Below, piece by piece: positions 7,283 to 17,889 of a stretch of DNA of 64,000 bases (its first letter is position 1; each line of letters begins with the position of its first letter). The notes beneath the pieces are model-generated. The model did not search any database, had not been told where the DNA came from, and saw only the letters and a list, made by a program, of their open reading frames with translations. A program made the translations under genes and the position numbers. The DNA is from QHXN01 sp032162705 (GTDB lineage Bacteria > Acidobacteriota > Blastocatellia > Pyrinomonadales > Pyrinomonadaceae): the NCBI GenBank assembly GCA_032162705.1, contig JAVRON010000144.1, forward strand, positions 1-64,000, read 5' to 3'.

Positions 7283-8554
7283 ATGCCTCGCTCTCAACGC
7301 ATGAAGGTTGCCGCGCGCTTGCTGGCGCTCGCCTTGACGGTCGCGGCGCTGGCCGTTGGTCTGGCGCTCACACGCCGGGCGTTGGCCGCCGCCGCCGCAG
7401 CCGACACTGAATACACGGGCAAGCTTGAGCCTGAACTCGTGGCCGACACGGAGGACTTCGATCAGGTCGTCTTCAAGCCGCTGCGCGACCGTTCGAAGAT
7501 CAAGTTCGCCACGCCGCTTGAAGAGGGCGCGAACGTCACCGCCGGGCGGCTCTATCATCCGCCGTCGGACAAGTCTTCGATACTCACCTTGCTCGTTGAG
7601 CCGGAGGATGGCACTCCTTATCTCTATGCAGACCTCGACCTGAACAATCAGTTGGACGCCTCAGAGCGTTTCCCGCTCGAACGCGAGGAGGCCGACAACC
7701 CTTACATCCTCCAAACGACGCTCAAAGTCCCGCTCAAGGGCACGCTCTTTCAGGGCTACCCCGTCGTGGTGCAATACCTGCGCGAGGTGCAGTGGGACGA
7801 TATGCAGGAGGGCGAGCGTCTGATACTCCAGACGAAGGCGGCATATGCGCGCGGCTACGTAGACCTTCAGGGCAAGAAGACGCTCGTGCAGTACGGCTTC
7901 AATCCGCAGGCGCGAAAGATCAGCGCGACGAACGGCCCGCAGGGCGTGGACGGCGACGGCGACGGGCGAGTGGACACCGAGCGCTTCTCGCCCGAGTCAG
8001 CAGACGCGCAGGAGGAGACGGTCGTCTTCCGCGTCGGCGACCGCTACGTCTCTACGAAGCGCGTGGACGTTGAGAAGAACCTCGTCGTCCTGCGCGATCA
8101 CCCGGCGTCGGACTACAAGCGCGTCGAGGTTCGCATGGGCGGAGAGGTGCCAGACTTTACCTTCACGGACTTCAGCGGCAAGAAGCGTCGGCTCTCTGAG
8201 TTCAGAGGCAAGTACGTGCTCCTCGACTTCTGGGCATCGTGGTGCGGCCCGTGCCGAAGGGAGTTGCCCTACCAGAAGGCTGCCTATTCGCGCTTTCAGG
8301 CACGCGGCTTTGAAATCCTCGGCATGAACAACGACGAAGACCCCATGCCCGTCAAGTCCTGGCTGACGCGCAACCAGATCACCTGGACGCAGGCGACGCG
8401 CGACAGCATCCACGATCTTGAAGTGCGTTACCGCATACACCTCTTCCCGAGCGCGCTGCTCATCGACCCCAAAGGTAAGATCGCCCTCGTCAATCAGCAC
8501 AAGCTGCGTGGCAAAGACCTTCTCAAGTCGCTCGACCAGTTGCTTCCTCCTTAA
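7283..8554 (+). CDS. exported TlpA-like thioredoxin-domain protein
   Basis: 423 residues with an N-terminal signal peptide (LLALALTVAALAVGLALTRR). Residues ~45-285 have no recognised family; an Asp-rich stretch near residue 216 (DGDGDGRVD) is a likely calcium-binding turn. Residues ~288-423 form a TlpA/ResA-type redox domain: PDFTFTDFSGKKRRLSEFRGKYV, then DFWASWCGPCRREL with the CxxC pair, and the cis-Pro region LFPSALLIDPKGKI. Such proteins reduce or isomerise disulfides in the periplasm, for example in cytochrome maturation. Start and length look complete. No cytochrome genes are adjacent, so the partner is unknown. Confidence 0.85.
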   Translation: MPRSQRMKVAARLLALALTVAALAVGLALTRRALAAAAAADTEYTGKLEPELVADTEDFDQVVFKPLRDRSKIKFATPLEEGANVTAGRLYHPPSDKSSILTLLVEPEDGTPYLYADLDLNNQLDASERFPLEREEADNPYILQTTLKVPLKGTLFQGYPVVVQYLREVQWDDMQEGERLILQTKAAYARGYVDLQGKKTLVQYGFNPQARKISATNGPQGVDGDGDGRVDTERFSPESADAQEETVVFRVGDRYVSTKRVDVEKNLVVLRDHPASDYKRVEVRMGGEVPDFTFTDFSGKKRRLSEFRGKYVLLDFWASWCGPCRRELPYQKAAYSRFQARGFEILGMNNDEDPMPVKSWLTRNQITWTQATRDSIHDLEVRYRIHLFPSALLIDPKGKIALVNQHKLRGKDLLKSLDQLLPP

Positions 8555-8643
8555 ACCCGAGCGGCCTGCGCTCCGGCTCAGCCGCTCGCTTTAGGGCGGG
8601 GCGTCTTGGCAGTGACGCCGTCCGTCGTTTACTCTGGCACGCG

Positions 8644-9681
<1,038 letters not shown>

Positions 9682-9698
9682 GCGTCGGCGGGAGAAGG

Positions 9699-9820
9699 AA
9701 TTAACATGGATGGACAGGATGAACAGGATAAAAATTCAAAAGACAAAAAAGTAATTTGAAATTTCAAATCTTAAATTTTCACTTCCTTTATCCTATCCAT
9801 CCTGTCCATCCATGTTAATT
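9699..9820. repeat. family D hairpin (catggatggacaggat arms) between oppD and oppF
   Basis: Left arm begins AATTAACATGGATGGACAGG, and the right arm at ~9789-9820 is its complement with few mismatches. The AT-rich loop contains a second small inverted repeat (AATTTGAAATTTCAAAT). A sister copy lies at 12061-12140. Confidence 0.9.
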
Positions 9821-9831
9821 TTTCTGTTTCC

Positions 9832-10896
9832 ATGAGTACCAACGAACGCATGCAGACAGTGCCGGAGGCCGAAGTCCGTGCGGCGCGCAGTGGCGACGCG
9901 GAAGGCAAGGTTGCGCGCGAAGAGTTGGTGCGCGTGCGCGCGCTCTTCAAGCACTTTCCGTTGGAGGGGAGCGACGACGTGGTGCGCGCCGTGGACGGCG
10001 TGACGTTTGAAATCTTTCGCGGCGAGACGCTCGGGCTGGTCGGCGAGTCGGGCTGCGGCAAGTCAACTGTCGGGCGCTGTCTGCTGCGTCTGATCGAGCC
10101 GACGCGCGGTGAAGTCGAGTTCGAGGGCAGGGACGTGCTTGCGACGCGGGGCGGAGAACTCAGGCGTCTGCGCCGCGAGATGCAGATCATCTTTCAAGAC
10201 CCTTACGCCAGCCTTAATCCGCGCATGAAGGTGCGCGACATCGTCTCGGAGCCGCTTGTCATACACGGCATCGGGGATAAGGCGGAGAGGCGCGAGCGCG
10301 TCGCGGAATTGCTCCGGCGGGTCGGGCTTGACCCGGACTACATGAACCGCTATCCGCACGAGTTCTCGGGCGGGCAGCGCCAGCGCATCGGCATCGCACG
10401 CGCGCTCGCGCTCAATCCGAAGCTCATCGTCGCGGACGAGCCGGTCTCCGCGCTCGATGTCAGCGTGCAGGCGCAGGTCGTCAATCTTCTGGAAGACTTG
10501 CAGAAGGAGTTCTCGCTCACCTACCTTTTCATCTCGCACGGGCTGGCGGTCGTCGAGCACATCTCAGACCGCGTCGCCGTCATGTATCTCGGGCGCATCG
10601 TCGAGGTCACGACCGCCGAAGAGCTTTACAGTAACCCTCTGCATCCATACACGCGCGCACTGCTCTCGGCCATCCCCGTCCCAGACCCCACGCGCAAACG
10701 CGAACGCATCGTCCTCAAGGGCGACGTGCCAACGCCCATCAACCCACCCTCGGGCTGTCGCTTCCACACGCGCTGTCCCGAGGCGATTCCGGAGTGCTCG
10801 CAAATCGACCCAGACCTCCGCGAAGTCGCGCCCGGCCACACCGTCGCCTGCATACGCGTCCCAGGCTGGGCGGAGGCGGCGAGCAGTAAGCAGTGA
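9832..10896 (+). CDS. oppF: oligopeptide/dipeptide ABC transporter ATP-binding protein (OppF/DppF)
   Basis: 354 residues. Walker A is GESGCGKST, the signature is FSGGQRQRIGIARAL, Walker B is LIVADEPVSALD, and the H-loop is at ISHGLAVV. The C-terminal peptide-importer extension (HPYTRALLSAIP, then CRFHTRCPEAIPEC) is complete. It partners OppD, from which it is separated by a 150-bp gap filled by a family D hairpin. The last residues SSKQ and the stop codon are encoded by the arm of the next hairpin repeat (10883), so the repeat has replaced or extended the native C-terminus. Confidence 0.93.
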   Translation: MSTNERMQTVPEAEVRAARSGDAEGKVAREELVRVRALFKHFPLEGSDDVVRAVDGVTFEIFRGETLGLVGESGCGKSTVGRCLLRLIEPTRGEVEFEGRDVLATRGGELRRLRREMQIIFQDPYASLNPRMKVRDIVSEPLVIHGIGDKAERRERVAELLRRVGLDPDYMNRYPHEFSGGQRQRIGIARALALNPKLIVADEPVSALDVSVQAQVVNLLEDLQKEFSLTYLFISHGLAVVEHISDRVAVMYLGRIVEVTTAEELYSNPLHPYTRALLSAIPVPDPTRKRERIVLKGDVPTPINPPSGCRFHTRCPEAIPECSQIDPDLREVAPGHTVACIRVPGWAEAASSKQ

Positions 10897-10985
10897 GCTG
10901 TGGACAGTAGAAACCCTCTGATGTGGAGAAGTCAGGACTAACCCTCAGCGCCCGCCGCGCGGAATGACTGCTCACTGCTTACTGC
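10883..10985. repeat. family B-related hairpin (agtaagcagtgagc arms)
   Basis: Perfect 16-bp arms at 10883-10898 and 10970-10985. The interior contains GGACAGTAGAAACCCTC and CGCCCGCCGCGCGGA, resembling the loop of the main family B elements. The 5' arm overlaps the end of oppF and contains its TGA. Confidence 0.8.
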
Positions 10986-11054
10986 CCTTGAAACATTGGC
11001 GCGCGCGGGTGCGTAACAAAAACAGTTTCGTGGCGCGCCCGGTCACGGTTTAGA

Positions 11055-12035
11055 ATGCGCTCCAGTGCTCTCCCATCTCGCAGTGAAAAGAGGAACCTCC
11101 CCGTGGTACGTCGCACATACACATACATCGTCTTTGGCTTAGGAATTTTGCTGGTGGTCGCGGGCATCTTGAAAGTGCCGGGCGGTTACATCGCAGGGGC
11201 GGCGCTGGCCTTCCTCGGTCTCTTGCTCTTCGGCCTGAGCTTCGTCCCACTACAAGAGCCTTCACAAGAGCCTTCGGGCGAAGCGACCCCGCCGATGTCC
11301 GACTTCGAGAGACTGGGCGGCATCTTCTTCGAGCCGTCGCGCGTCTTCCGCAGCCTGCGCGCACACCCGCACTGGCTCGTGCCAATCCTCATCACGTCGC
11401 TCTTGAGCTTCGCCTACTCAACCGCGTTCTCGTTCCGCCTGACGCCGGAGAGGATCGTCAGCTTTACGAACGACAAGCTGGTCGAAAAGGGCTGGGTTCC
11501 GGCGGACAAGGCCGAGGAGATTAAGGCGCAGCAGGTCGAGCAGGCCAAGTCGCCGCCGAGAATCGTGGGCGCGGCCATAACAACCTTCGTCGGGACGTTC
11601 GTCTTCATCGCCATCATCGCGGCGCTCTACATGCTGGGCGTGCTTCTGTTCGGCGGGCGGATGGGATTCTGGCAGGCGCTGGCGGTCGCGGCCTGGGCGG
11701 CGCTGCCGCCGTTCGTCATCGGCAGAGTCCTGAGCCTCGTCCTGCTCTACCTCAAAGACCCGGACGAGATACATCCGATACTCGGGCAGAGTGGGCTGGT
11801 GACGGACAACCTCGGCGCTTTGGTGAAGCCCGGCGAGCACCCCGTCATCTTCGCCGTCCTGAGCGCCTTCGGAGTCCTCGCCTTCTATCATCTCTGGCTT
11901 ACGGCCACGGGTCTTCGCAACGGCGGCGAGCGCGTCAGCTCTTCCTCCGCGTGGACTATCGCGATCATCTTCTGGGGCATCGGCCTGCTCTTCGCCGTCT
12001 GCTCAAGCGCGCTCTTCGGCAACTTCATCTCTTAG
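11055..12035 (+). CDS. Yip1-family integral membrane protein
   Basis: Up to 326 residues. Two hydrophobic segments at the N-terminus (residues ~20-65) are followed by a Yip1-type domain with the usual opening FERLGGIFFEPSRVFRSLRAHPHWLVP and about five more transmembrane helices. Bacterial Yip1 proteins have no settled function. A GTG at 11103 preceded by GAGGAAC may be the true start, giving 310 residues. It stands alone between two hairpin repeats. Confidence 0.8.
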   Translation: MRSSALPSRSEKRNLPVVRRTYTYIVFGLGILLVVAGILKVPGGYIAGAALAFLGLLLFGLSFVPLQEPSQEPSGEATPPMSDFERLGGIFFEPSRVFRSLRAHPHWLVPILITSLLSFAYSTAFSFRLTPERIVSFTNDKLVEKGWVPADKAEEIKAQQVEQAKSPPRIVGAAITTFVGTFVFIAIIAALYMLGVLLFGGRMGFWQALAVAAWAALPPFVIGRVLSLVLLYLKDPDEIHPILGQSGLVTDNLGALVKPGEHPVIFAVLSAFGVLAFYHLWLTATGLRNGGERVSSSSAWTIAIIFWGIGLLFAVCSSALFGNFIS

Positions 12036-12060
12036 GTCGGCAAGACAACCCTGAAGAAAT

Positions 12061-12140
12061 AATTTAACAGGGATAGACAGGATAGACAGGATGGAAAACA
12101 AAATTCCAAATCCTGTCTATCCTGTCCATCCCTGTTAATT
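12061..12140. repeat. family D hairpin between convergent genes
   Basis: Left arm AATTTAACAGGGATAGACAG continues with two further GACAGGAT units. The right arm (~12111-12140) is complementary. Unit spacing in the arms is 9 bp. It lies between the convergent Yip1-family gene and permease 1. Confidence 0.9.
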
Positions 12141-12149
12141 CTTTCGTTG

Positions 12150-13412
12150 CTACTCGTATCGTAAGGCTTCGATGGGGTCGAGGCGGGCGGCTTTCCACGC
12201 GGGCCAGAGTCCGAAGATGATGCCGATGCCGACCGAGGCGACGAAGCCCGCGATGGGTGCCCAGAGCGGGACGTAAGAGGGCACGAAGAGGCGTATCAGC
12301 AGCGTCGTTAACCAGCCGACGAGCAGCCCGACGAGGCCGCCGACGCCTGTGAGCGTCGCCGCTTCGATGAGGAACTGCCAGAGGATGTCCTTGCGCCGCG
12401 CGCCGATGGCCTTACGCGTCCCGATCTCGCGCGTTCGCTCCGTCACCGAGACGAGCATGATGTTCATCACGCCGATACCGCCGACCATCAAGCCCACGCT
12501 TGAGATGGCGACCATCGCGACGGCGATACCTGAGGTGATCGAGCGAAACTGGCTGATGATCGACTCGGCGGTCGAGATGCCGAAGTCGTTCGGCTCCTTG
12601 AACGAGTCGCCGCGGCGCACCCTCAGCATGTCCGTTACCTGATCGAGCGCCTCATCCATCCTCCCCGGTTTCGCAATCGCGAGGATAGTCACCTGCTCGG
12701 CGTCGGGCTTGAGCTTGTGCGCGACGTTGTAGGGGACGTAGATGACGTTGTTCTGGTCATTGGGGCCACCGCCGCCGCCGCCCAACTGCTCGCGCGGCTC
12801 GAAGACGCCGACGACGCGGAACTCGCCGCCGCCGATCTGGATGGTCTTGTCGATGGGCGACTCGAAGGGAAAGAAGTTCTCGGCGACGCTCGACCCGATG
12901 ACGGCGACCTGCTGGTTACCGTCGTTCTCGAACTGCGTGAACCAGCGCCCCTGCGAGATGAGCATGACGCCCGCGCGCTCGTAATCGGGCAGAGTCCCCT
13001 GGAGCCTGACCGCCGAAGACGTTTTCCCATTTACCGAGACGTTGAGCTTCGCGCCGAAGAAGTTGTTGGTGATGTCGAGGAAGGGCACGCTCGTCTCGAT
13101 GCCGGGTAGGTTGCGAAGCGCCATCGCGTCGTCGTAGGTCAGGTTCTTGCGCATGCGCTCCTCGCGCGAACGCCTTCCGACGTGGATGCCCGGCTCGTAC
13201 TTCGAGATGATGATCGAGCGCGTGCCGAACGACTCGATCTCCTTCTTGACGGCCTCGTCGATGCCGCTGATGATCGACGCGATAGCCATCACCGTCCAGA
13301 CGCCGATCACGACGCCCACCACGGTCAGCCCCGAACGCAGCTTGTTGGCGCGCAGCGTGCCGAGCGCCATCATCAGGTTTTCGTAAATGTCACTGCGAAT
13401 GCGTAGCTTCAT
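12150..13412 (-). CDS. MacB-type ABC transporter permease 1
   Basis: 420 residues from the ATG at 13412; an upstream in-frame start would run through the hairpin repeat and is rejected. It has one N-terminal TM (LRANKLRSGLTVVGVVIGVW), a ~220-residue periplasmic core (MacB_PCD) and a C-terminal FtsX domain with three TMs (ISSVGLMVGGIGVMNIMLVSVTERTREIG), ending in WPAWKAARLDPIEALRYE. Unlike MacB it has no fused ATPase. It is the last of four paralogous permeases served by the ATPase at 17955-18728. The family exports macrolides, peptides or lipoprotein-related substrates by a mechanotransmission mechanism. The substrate here is unknown. Confidence 0.9.
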   Translation of the reverse strand: MKLRIRSDIYENLMMALGTLRANKLRSGLTVVGVVIGVWTVMAIASIISGIDEAVKKEIESFGTRSIIISKYEPGIHVGRRSREERMRKNLTYDDAMALRNLPGIETSVPFLDITNNFFGAKLNVSVNGKTSSAVRLQGTLPDYERAGVMLISQGRWFTQFENDGNQQVAVIGSSVAENFFPFESPIDKTIQIGGGEFRVVGVFEPREQLGGGGGGPNDQNNVIYVPYNVAHKLKPDAEQVTILAIAKPGRMDEALDQVTDMLRVRRGDSFKEPNDFGISTAESIISQFRSITSGIAVAMVAISSVGLMVGGIGVMNIMLVSVTERTREIGTRKAIGARRKDILWQFLIEAATLTGVGGLVGLLVGWLTTLLIRLFVPSYVPLWAPIAGFVASVGIGIIFGLWPAWKAARLDPIEALRYE

Positions 13413-13417
13413 AAGAG

Positions 13418-13558
<141 letters not shown>

Positions 13559-13562
13559 CGAT

Positions 13563-14798
13563 TCAGTCCGCCCTCAGCGCCTCAATCGGGTCGAGCTTCG
13601 ACGCTTTCCAGGCGGGGAAGAGTCCGGCCATGATGCCGATGCCGCCCGAGACCGAGACGGCGATGATGATGGCCCCGACCGACAGGTAGGTCGGGATGAG
13701 CACTGCCGTCACGAGGCGTCCGAGCAGCCATGCGATAAAGACGCCGGACGCGCCGCCGATGGCCGAGAGCACGACGGCCTCGACGAGGAACTGCTTGAGA
13801 ATGTCCGCACGCCGAGCGCCGAGCGCCTTGCGGATGCCGATCTCCTTTGTCCGCTCCGTCACCGAGACGAGCATGATGTTCATAATCACGATGCCGCCGA
13901 CGACGAGCGCGATGGCGGGCACGACGAGCGCGACGATGAAGATCGTGCCGAAGAGACGGTCGCGCAGGCCCGTGATGGCGTCGGGCGTGAAGACGCCGAA
14001 GTTGTCCTTCTCGCCGAGCTTCAGGCCACGGCGGATACGCATCATCTGTCTGGCTTCGTCCACGGCGTCGTCGAAGTGGTCGTCGTCTTTGGCCGTGCCC
14101 TCGATGTAGAAGGAGCGCTGGCGGACGAGCGGGCCGAAGTTCTGCCGGAATGTTCTCAAGGGGAGCGTGACGAAGGTGTCCTGCGGGATACCGAAGACCG
14201 TCCCCTTCGCCGTCGCCACGCCGATCACGCGATAGCTCATGCCGTTAACGATGATCTCACCGCCGACCGCCGACGAGGCGGGGAAGAGTTTCGTCTCCAC
14301 GTCAGCGCCGATGTAGGCGACACGCGCGGCGGTGTTGTCCTCAAGGTCTGTGAAGAAACGGCCTTCGGCCACGTCAACCTTCTGGATGTCGCCGAGCACC
14401 GCCATCTGGCCGTCCACCGAAACGCTTTCGAGCACCTCCATGCCGCGCTTGACCTGTGCGTTGTCGGGGCGCGCGCCCGCGCCGAGTTTGTCGGTCAGCG
14501 TGAGCCGCGTGCGCAGAAAGTCGAAGTCCTCGAAGTCCAGGTCTTTGTTACGACGCTGCGCGGCGGCGATGGTGTCCTGGTCTTTGAAGTCCTCGAAGTT
14601 GAAGCGCGTGATGCTGTAAGACTTCGCGCCGATGCCGGCGATCTTCTCGTCGATGTAGCGGTTGAAGCCCTGTATGGCCGAGTAGACGATGACGACCGCC
14701 GCCACGCCGATAATCATTCCTAAGAGCGTCAGCGCCGAGCGCAGCCTGTGCGCCCAGATAGCCGCGACGGCCAGCTTCAATGTCTCGATGAGCTTCAT
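13563..14798 (-). CDS. MacB-type ABC transporter permease 2
   Basis: 411 residues with the same layout as permease 1: N-terminal TM (IWAHRLRSALTLLGMIIGVAAVVIVYS), a periplasmic core of about 230 residues, three C-terminal TMs with MNIMLVSVTERTKEIGIRKALGARR, and the ending FPAWKASKLDPIEALRAD. No ATPase domain is fused. It is transcribed in line with the rest of the cluster but separated from permease 3 by a family A hairpin. The four permeases differ enough in the periplasmic core to suggest old duplications and different substrates or hetero-oligomers. Confidence 0.9.
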   Translation of the reverse strand: MKLIETLKLAVAAIWAHRLRSALTLLGMIIGVAAVVIVYSAIQGFNRYIDEKIAGIGAKSYSITRFNFEDFKDQDTIAAAQRRNKDLDFEDFDFLRTRLTLTDKLGAGARPDNAQVKRGMEVLESVSVDGQMAVLGDIQKVDVAEGRFFTDLEDNTAARVAYIGADVETKLFPASSAVGGEIIVNGMSYRVIGVATAKGTVFGIPQDTFVTLPLRTFRQNFGPLVRQRSFYIEGTAKDDDHFDDAVDEARQMMRIRRGLKLGEKDNFGVFTPDAITGLRDRLFGTIFIVALVVPAIALVVGGIVIMNIMLVSVTERTKEIGIRKALGARRADILKQFLVEAVVLSAIGGASGVFIAWLLGRLVTAVLIPTYLSVGAIIIAVSVSGGIGIMAGLFPAWKASKLDPIEALRAD

Positions 14799-14869
14799 GG
14801 TTCGGGTCTATTACGACACAGGAAAAGGTTTAGTTGCAAGCCGCGGCGTCGGCGTTGGTCGGCGTTCAG

Positions 14870-14950
14870 ATTGCCACAGAGACACAGAGACATAGAGATT
14901 AAAAAGGGTTAATGGAATCCCTTTAGTGATCTCTGTGTCTCTGTGGCAAT
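14870..14950. repeat. family A hairpin
   Basis: ATTGCCACAGAGACACAGAG and the complementary arm ending CTGTGGCAAT enclose a ~30-nt middle with its own short pairing (AAAGGG / CCCTTT). The right end touches the stop codon of permease 3. Confidence 0.9.
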
Positions 14951-16194
14951 CACTCGTAGCGTAACGCCTCGATGGGGTCGAGGCGCGCGGCCTTCCATGC
15001 GGGCCAGAGTCCGAAGACGATGCCGACGCCCGCCGAGATGCCGATGCCGACGACGATGGCCCAGAGCGGCACGAAGGCCGGAAGCGGCGAGTAGCGGTTC
15101 ATCAGCAGGCTCGCCACTTCGCCGACCGCAAGCCCCGCGACGCCGCCGAGCGCCGTTAAGACGACGGCCTCGATGAGAAACTGCCAGAGGATGTTTGCGC
15201 GCGTCGCGCCGACGGCCTTGCGAACGCCGATCTCCTTCGTCCGCTCGGTGACGGAGACGAGCATGATGTTCATCACGCCGATGCCGCCGATCATCAGCGC
15301 GACGAAAGAGATGGCTGTGAGCACAAGCCACGTCGCGCCCGTCAACTGGTTGTAGAAGTCTAAGAGCGAGTCCTGCGACGAGACGCCGAAGTTGTTCTTC
15401 TGGCCCGCGGGAACCTGCCGTCGGCGTCGGAGGATATCCGTTATCTCGTCGGTCACCATCTGGACGTGTGCGCGCGTGTGCGGGCGAATGATGATAAAGA
15501 AGACGACGATGGGCGGCTCGATGTCGCGCCAGAACTTGTCGAAGGTTCCAAGCGGGATGAAGACCGAGTTGTCGCGCGACTGGCCGAAGAAGTTTCCCAG
15601 AGTCTCCATCACGCCGACGACGCGAAACGGCGTGCCCTCGATCTTGATCTCCTTGCCTAAGGGGTCTTCATTTGGAAAGAGAGCGCGCACCACGTCCTGC
15701 GCGAGCACGGCCACGTTCTCGCGGCCCGTCATGTCATTCTCGGTGATGAAGCGCCCGCGCTCGACGTATTGAGAGAGCGTGTAGTCGTACTCGGGCGTGA
15801 CGCCAAAGAGTATCGGCGTGTCGGTCTCCTTGTCGCCGTGGCGCAGGTCGGCGGCGATCTTGCGGCGGATGGGCGCGACCGAATCGACCGCGTTGGCGGC
15901 CTCGGTGCGGATGGCCTCTGCGTCCTCGATGGTGATGTCTTTGCGATGAAGTTCTTCGTTGTTCGGCGGACGCCCGAAGCTCGGGTCAAACTTCGAGACG
16001 AAGACCGTGTTCGACCCGAGCGACTCGATCTGCTCGGCGAACGCCTTGTTGAGGCCCTGTATAATCGACACCATAAAGGTCAGCGTCACGACGCCAATCG
16101 CCACGCCTAAGATAGTCAAAGACGAGCGCAGCTTGTTCGCCCTCACGGTTGAGAGGGCCATCGCGGCGGATTCTTTGATGTCGTCGAAAGTCAT
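14950..16194 (-). CDS. MacB-type ABC transporter permease 3
   Basis: 414 residues from the ATG at 16194, which has AAGG 8 nt upstream. It shows the N-terminal TM (STVRANKLRSSLTILGVAIGVVTLTF), a periplasmic MacB core and a three-TM FtsX domain with GGIGVMNIMLVSVTERTKEIGVRKAVGATRANIL, ending PAWKAARLDPIEALRYE. The stop codon lies in the edge of a family A hairpin. Part of the four-permease export cluster. Confidence 0.9.
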   Translation of the reverse strand: MTFDDIKESAAMALSTVRANKLRSSLTILGVAIGVVTLTFMVSIIQGLNKAFAEQIESLGSNTVFVSKFDPSFGRPPNNEELHRKDITIEDAEAIRTEAANAVDSVAPIRRKIAADLRHGDKETDTPILFGVTPEYDYTLSQYVERGRFITENDMTGRENVAVLAQDVVRALFPNEDPLGKEIKIEGTPFRVVGVMETLGNFFGQSRDNSVFIPLGTFDKFWRDIEPPIVVFFIIIRPHTRAHVQMVTDEITDILRRRRQVPAGQKNNFGVSSQDSLLDFYNQLTGATWLVLTAISFVALMIGGIGVMNIMLVSVTERTKEIGVRKAVGATRANILWQFLIEAVVLTALGGVAGLAVGEVASLLMNRYSPLPAFVPLWAIVVGIGISAGVGIVFGLWPAWKAARLDPIEALRYE

Positions 16195-16204
16195 GGGATC
16201 AGCC

Positions 16205-16447
16205 TTAGAACGAGCGGCGCAAAAGATACCAGCCTGCCACCCAGAACCCAATCGAGATATATAGGAACTCCGAGAAATCCTTTACGAACCGGTATGCCGC
16301 CTCCAACCCGTGGCTCTCCACGCTGTCCGGGCCCATGCCGTCGCGGAGCATCCAGGAGTCGAACGCGCCCCACAGGAACACAAGCGTCCCGAGGCCAAGA
16401 AGCAGCAGACCCAAAAACTTTCTTACCATGCGAAACCAGGGCCCCAT
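16205..16447 (-). CDS. small two-TM membrane protein inside the permease cluster
   Basis: 80 residues from the ATG at 16447 (a GTG at 16459 overlapping the permease 4 stop is the alternative). Two hydrophobic segments (FLGLLLLGLGTLVFLWGAF and ISIGFWVAGWYLL) are joined by a polar loop. It sits between permeases 4 and 3 with gaps of about 10 nt, so it is surely co-transcribed. It could be an accessory subunit of the exporter. No family was recognised. Confidence 0.65.
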   Translation of the reverse strand: MGPWFRMVRKFLGLLLLGLGTLVFLWGAFDSWMLRDGMGPDSVESHGLEAAYRFVKDFSEFLYISIGFWVAGWYLLRRSF

Positions 16448-16455
16448 ACGGATTC

Positions 16456-17814
16456 TCACTCCGACCTGAGCGCCTCAATCGGGTCAAGTCCTGCCGCCTT
16501 CCACGCGGGCCAGATGCCGCTGGCGATGCCGACCGCCGAAGAGACTGTGACGCCTAAGATAGCCGAAGCGACGCTGAAGAGCAGAGGGAAGCCCATCGCT
16601 TTGGCGAGCGCGAAGGCGAGCAGGAAGCCCGCGGCGACGCCCATCAATCCGCCGAGCGAGGTGATGACGACCGACTCGATGAGGAACTGGAGGAGTATGT
16701 CGCGGCGGTTTGCGCCGACGGCTTTGCGGACGCCGATCTCGCGCGTCCGCTCGGTGACCGAGACGAGCATGATGTTCATCACGACGATGCCTCCGACGAC
16801 GAGCGAGATGGCGGCGACGCCAATGGTAACGACGTAGATGTTCGCCGTCGCCGTCTTGTAGAGGTCGATGAAGACGGCCTGCGTCTCAAGCGCGAAGCCG
16901 TCCTCCTCGTCGCGGAATGACTTGCTGCGGCGGTTGCGCATGACGGCGCGCACCTGATCCTCTGCGGAGGGAAGCTGTGCGTCCTCCGTCACCTGTATGA
17001 AGACGATGAGCGAGACGTGCGAGCCGAAAGCCTTCTTGAAAGTCGGATAGGGAATCTGCACAAAGTTGTCGCGCGAGAAGCCGAAGATTTTCCCCAAACG
17101 CTCGGTGACGCCGACGATCTCGTAGCCGCGCCCCTCGATTCTTATCTGACGACCGATGACCTGTTCAGCCGGTGCGCCGTCGAAGAGATTGTCGAGAATG
17201 TCCGGGCCCACGACCGCCACGTCGCGCCCCGCGGCCTCTTCCACGTCAGTCCAGGGGCGGCCCGCCACCACGTCCGTATCTTCGATGGCGAACATCGAGA
17301 GCGTGAGGCCGCGTATACGCACGCCGTCGGAAGAGCGGTCGCCCGCCTTGACGGTCGCCTGAGAGTTGGCGGCGATGCCTGTGCGCCAGCAGAGAGTGCA
17401 GAGGCGTGCGACCGCGTCTGCGTCGTCTTCGGTCACGTCCTTGCGGCGGTTGAAGCGTATGAAGTCTTCGCGCGAGGTGATGACCTGGGGGCGCTTCGAG
17501 ACGGTGAAGACCGTCGAGCCTTGTGAAGAGAAGGTCGAGGCGACCGTCTGGTCAAGCCCCTTGATGATGGTCACGACCGCGATGACGGCGGCCACTCCGA
17601 CGACGACGCCGACGAGCGTCAACGCCGTCCTCAGCTTGTTCGCGCGCAAGGAGGAGAGCGCGATACGCAGAGACTCCCACGTTTTATGAAAGACGGGCGG
17701 AAGCCACGCGCTGCGCCTGCCACGCCGCGGCGGCGGAGATTCCCGGTGCTCAAAGCCGCGCGGCGTTGGCGCTTCGCGCTCCTCGGTTGTCTCTTCTGTA
17801 AGTTGTACGCTCAT
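16456..17814 (-). CDS. MacB-type ABC transporter permease 4
   Basis: 452 residues. It differs from the others by a charged ~50-residue cytoplasmic N-terminus (Arg/Glu/Pro-rich) before the first TM (LRANKLRTALTLVGVVVGVAAVIAVV). The periplasmic core contains CTLCW, a possible disulfide or metal site. The C-terminal FtsX domain carries VVMNIMLVSVTERTREIGVRKAVGANRRDIL. It is the first permease after the ATPase gene but lies behind a hairpin terminator, so it may be expressed at a different level from the ATPase. Confidence 0.9.
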   Translation of the reverse strand: MSVQLTEETTEEREAPTPRGFEHRESPPPRRGRRSAWLPPVFHKTWESLRIALSSLRANKLRTALTLVGVVVGVAAVIAVVTIIKGLDQTVASTFSSQGSTVFTVSKRPQVITSREDFIRFNRRKDVTEDDADAVARLCTLCWRTGIAANSQATVKAGDRSSDGVRIRGLTLSMFAIEDTDVVAGRPWTDVEEAAGRDVAVVGPDILDNLFDGAPAEQVIGRQIRIEGRGYEIVGVTERLGKIFGFSRDNFVQIPYPTFKKAFGSHVSLIVFIQVTEDAQLPSAEDQVRAVMRNRRSKSFRDEEDGFALETQAVFIDLYKTATANIYVVTIGVAAISLVVGGIVVMNIMLVSVTERTREIGVRKAVGANRRDILLQFLIESVVITSLGGLMGVAAGFLLAFALAKAMGFPLLFSVASAILGVTVSSAVGIASGIWPAWKAAGLDPIEALRSE

Positions 17815-17889
17815 CCGTCATCGGGACGCGAGGGGATTTGTTTGACGTTTCGGCCAGCCCTTTTTTGCGATGGGGCTTTCGCCGCAAAA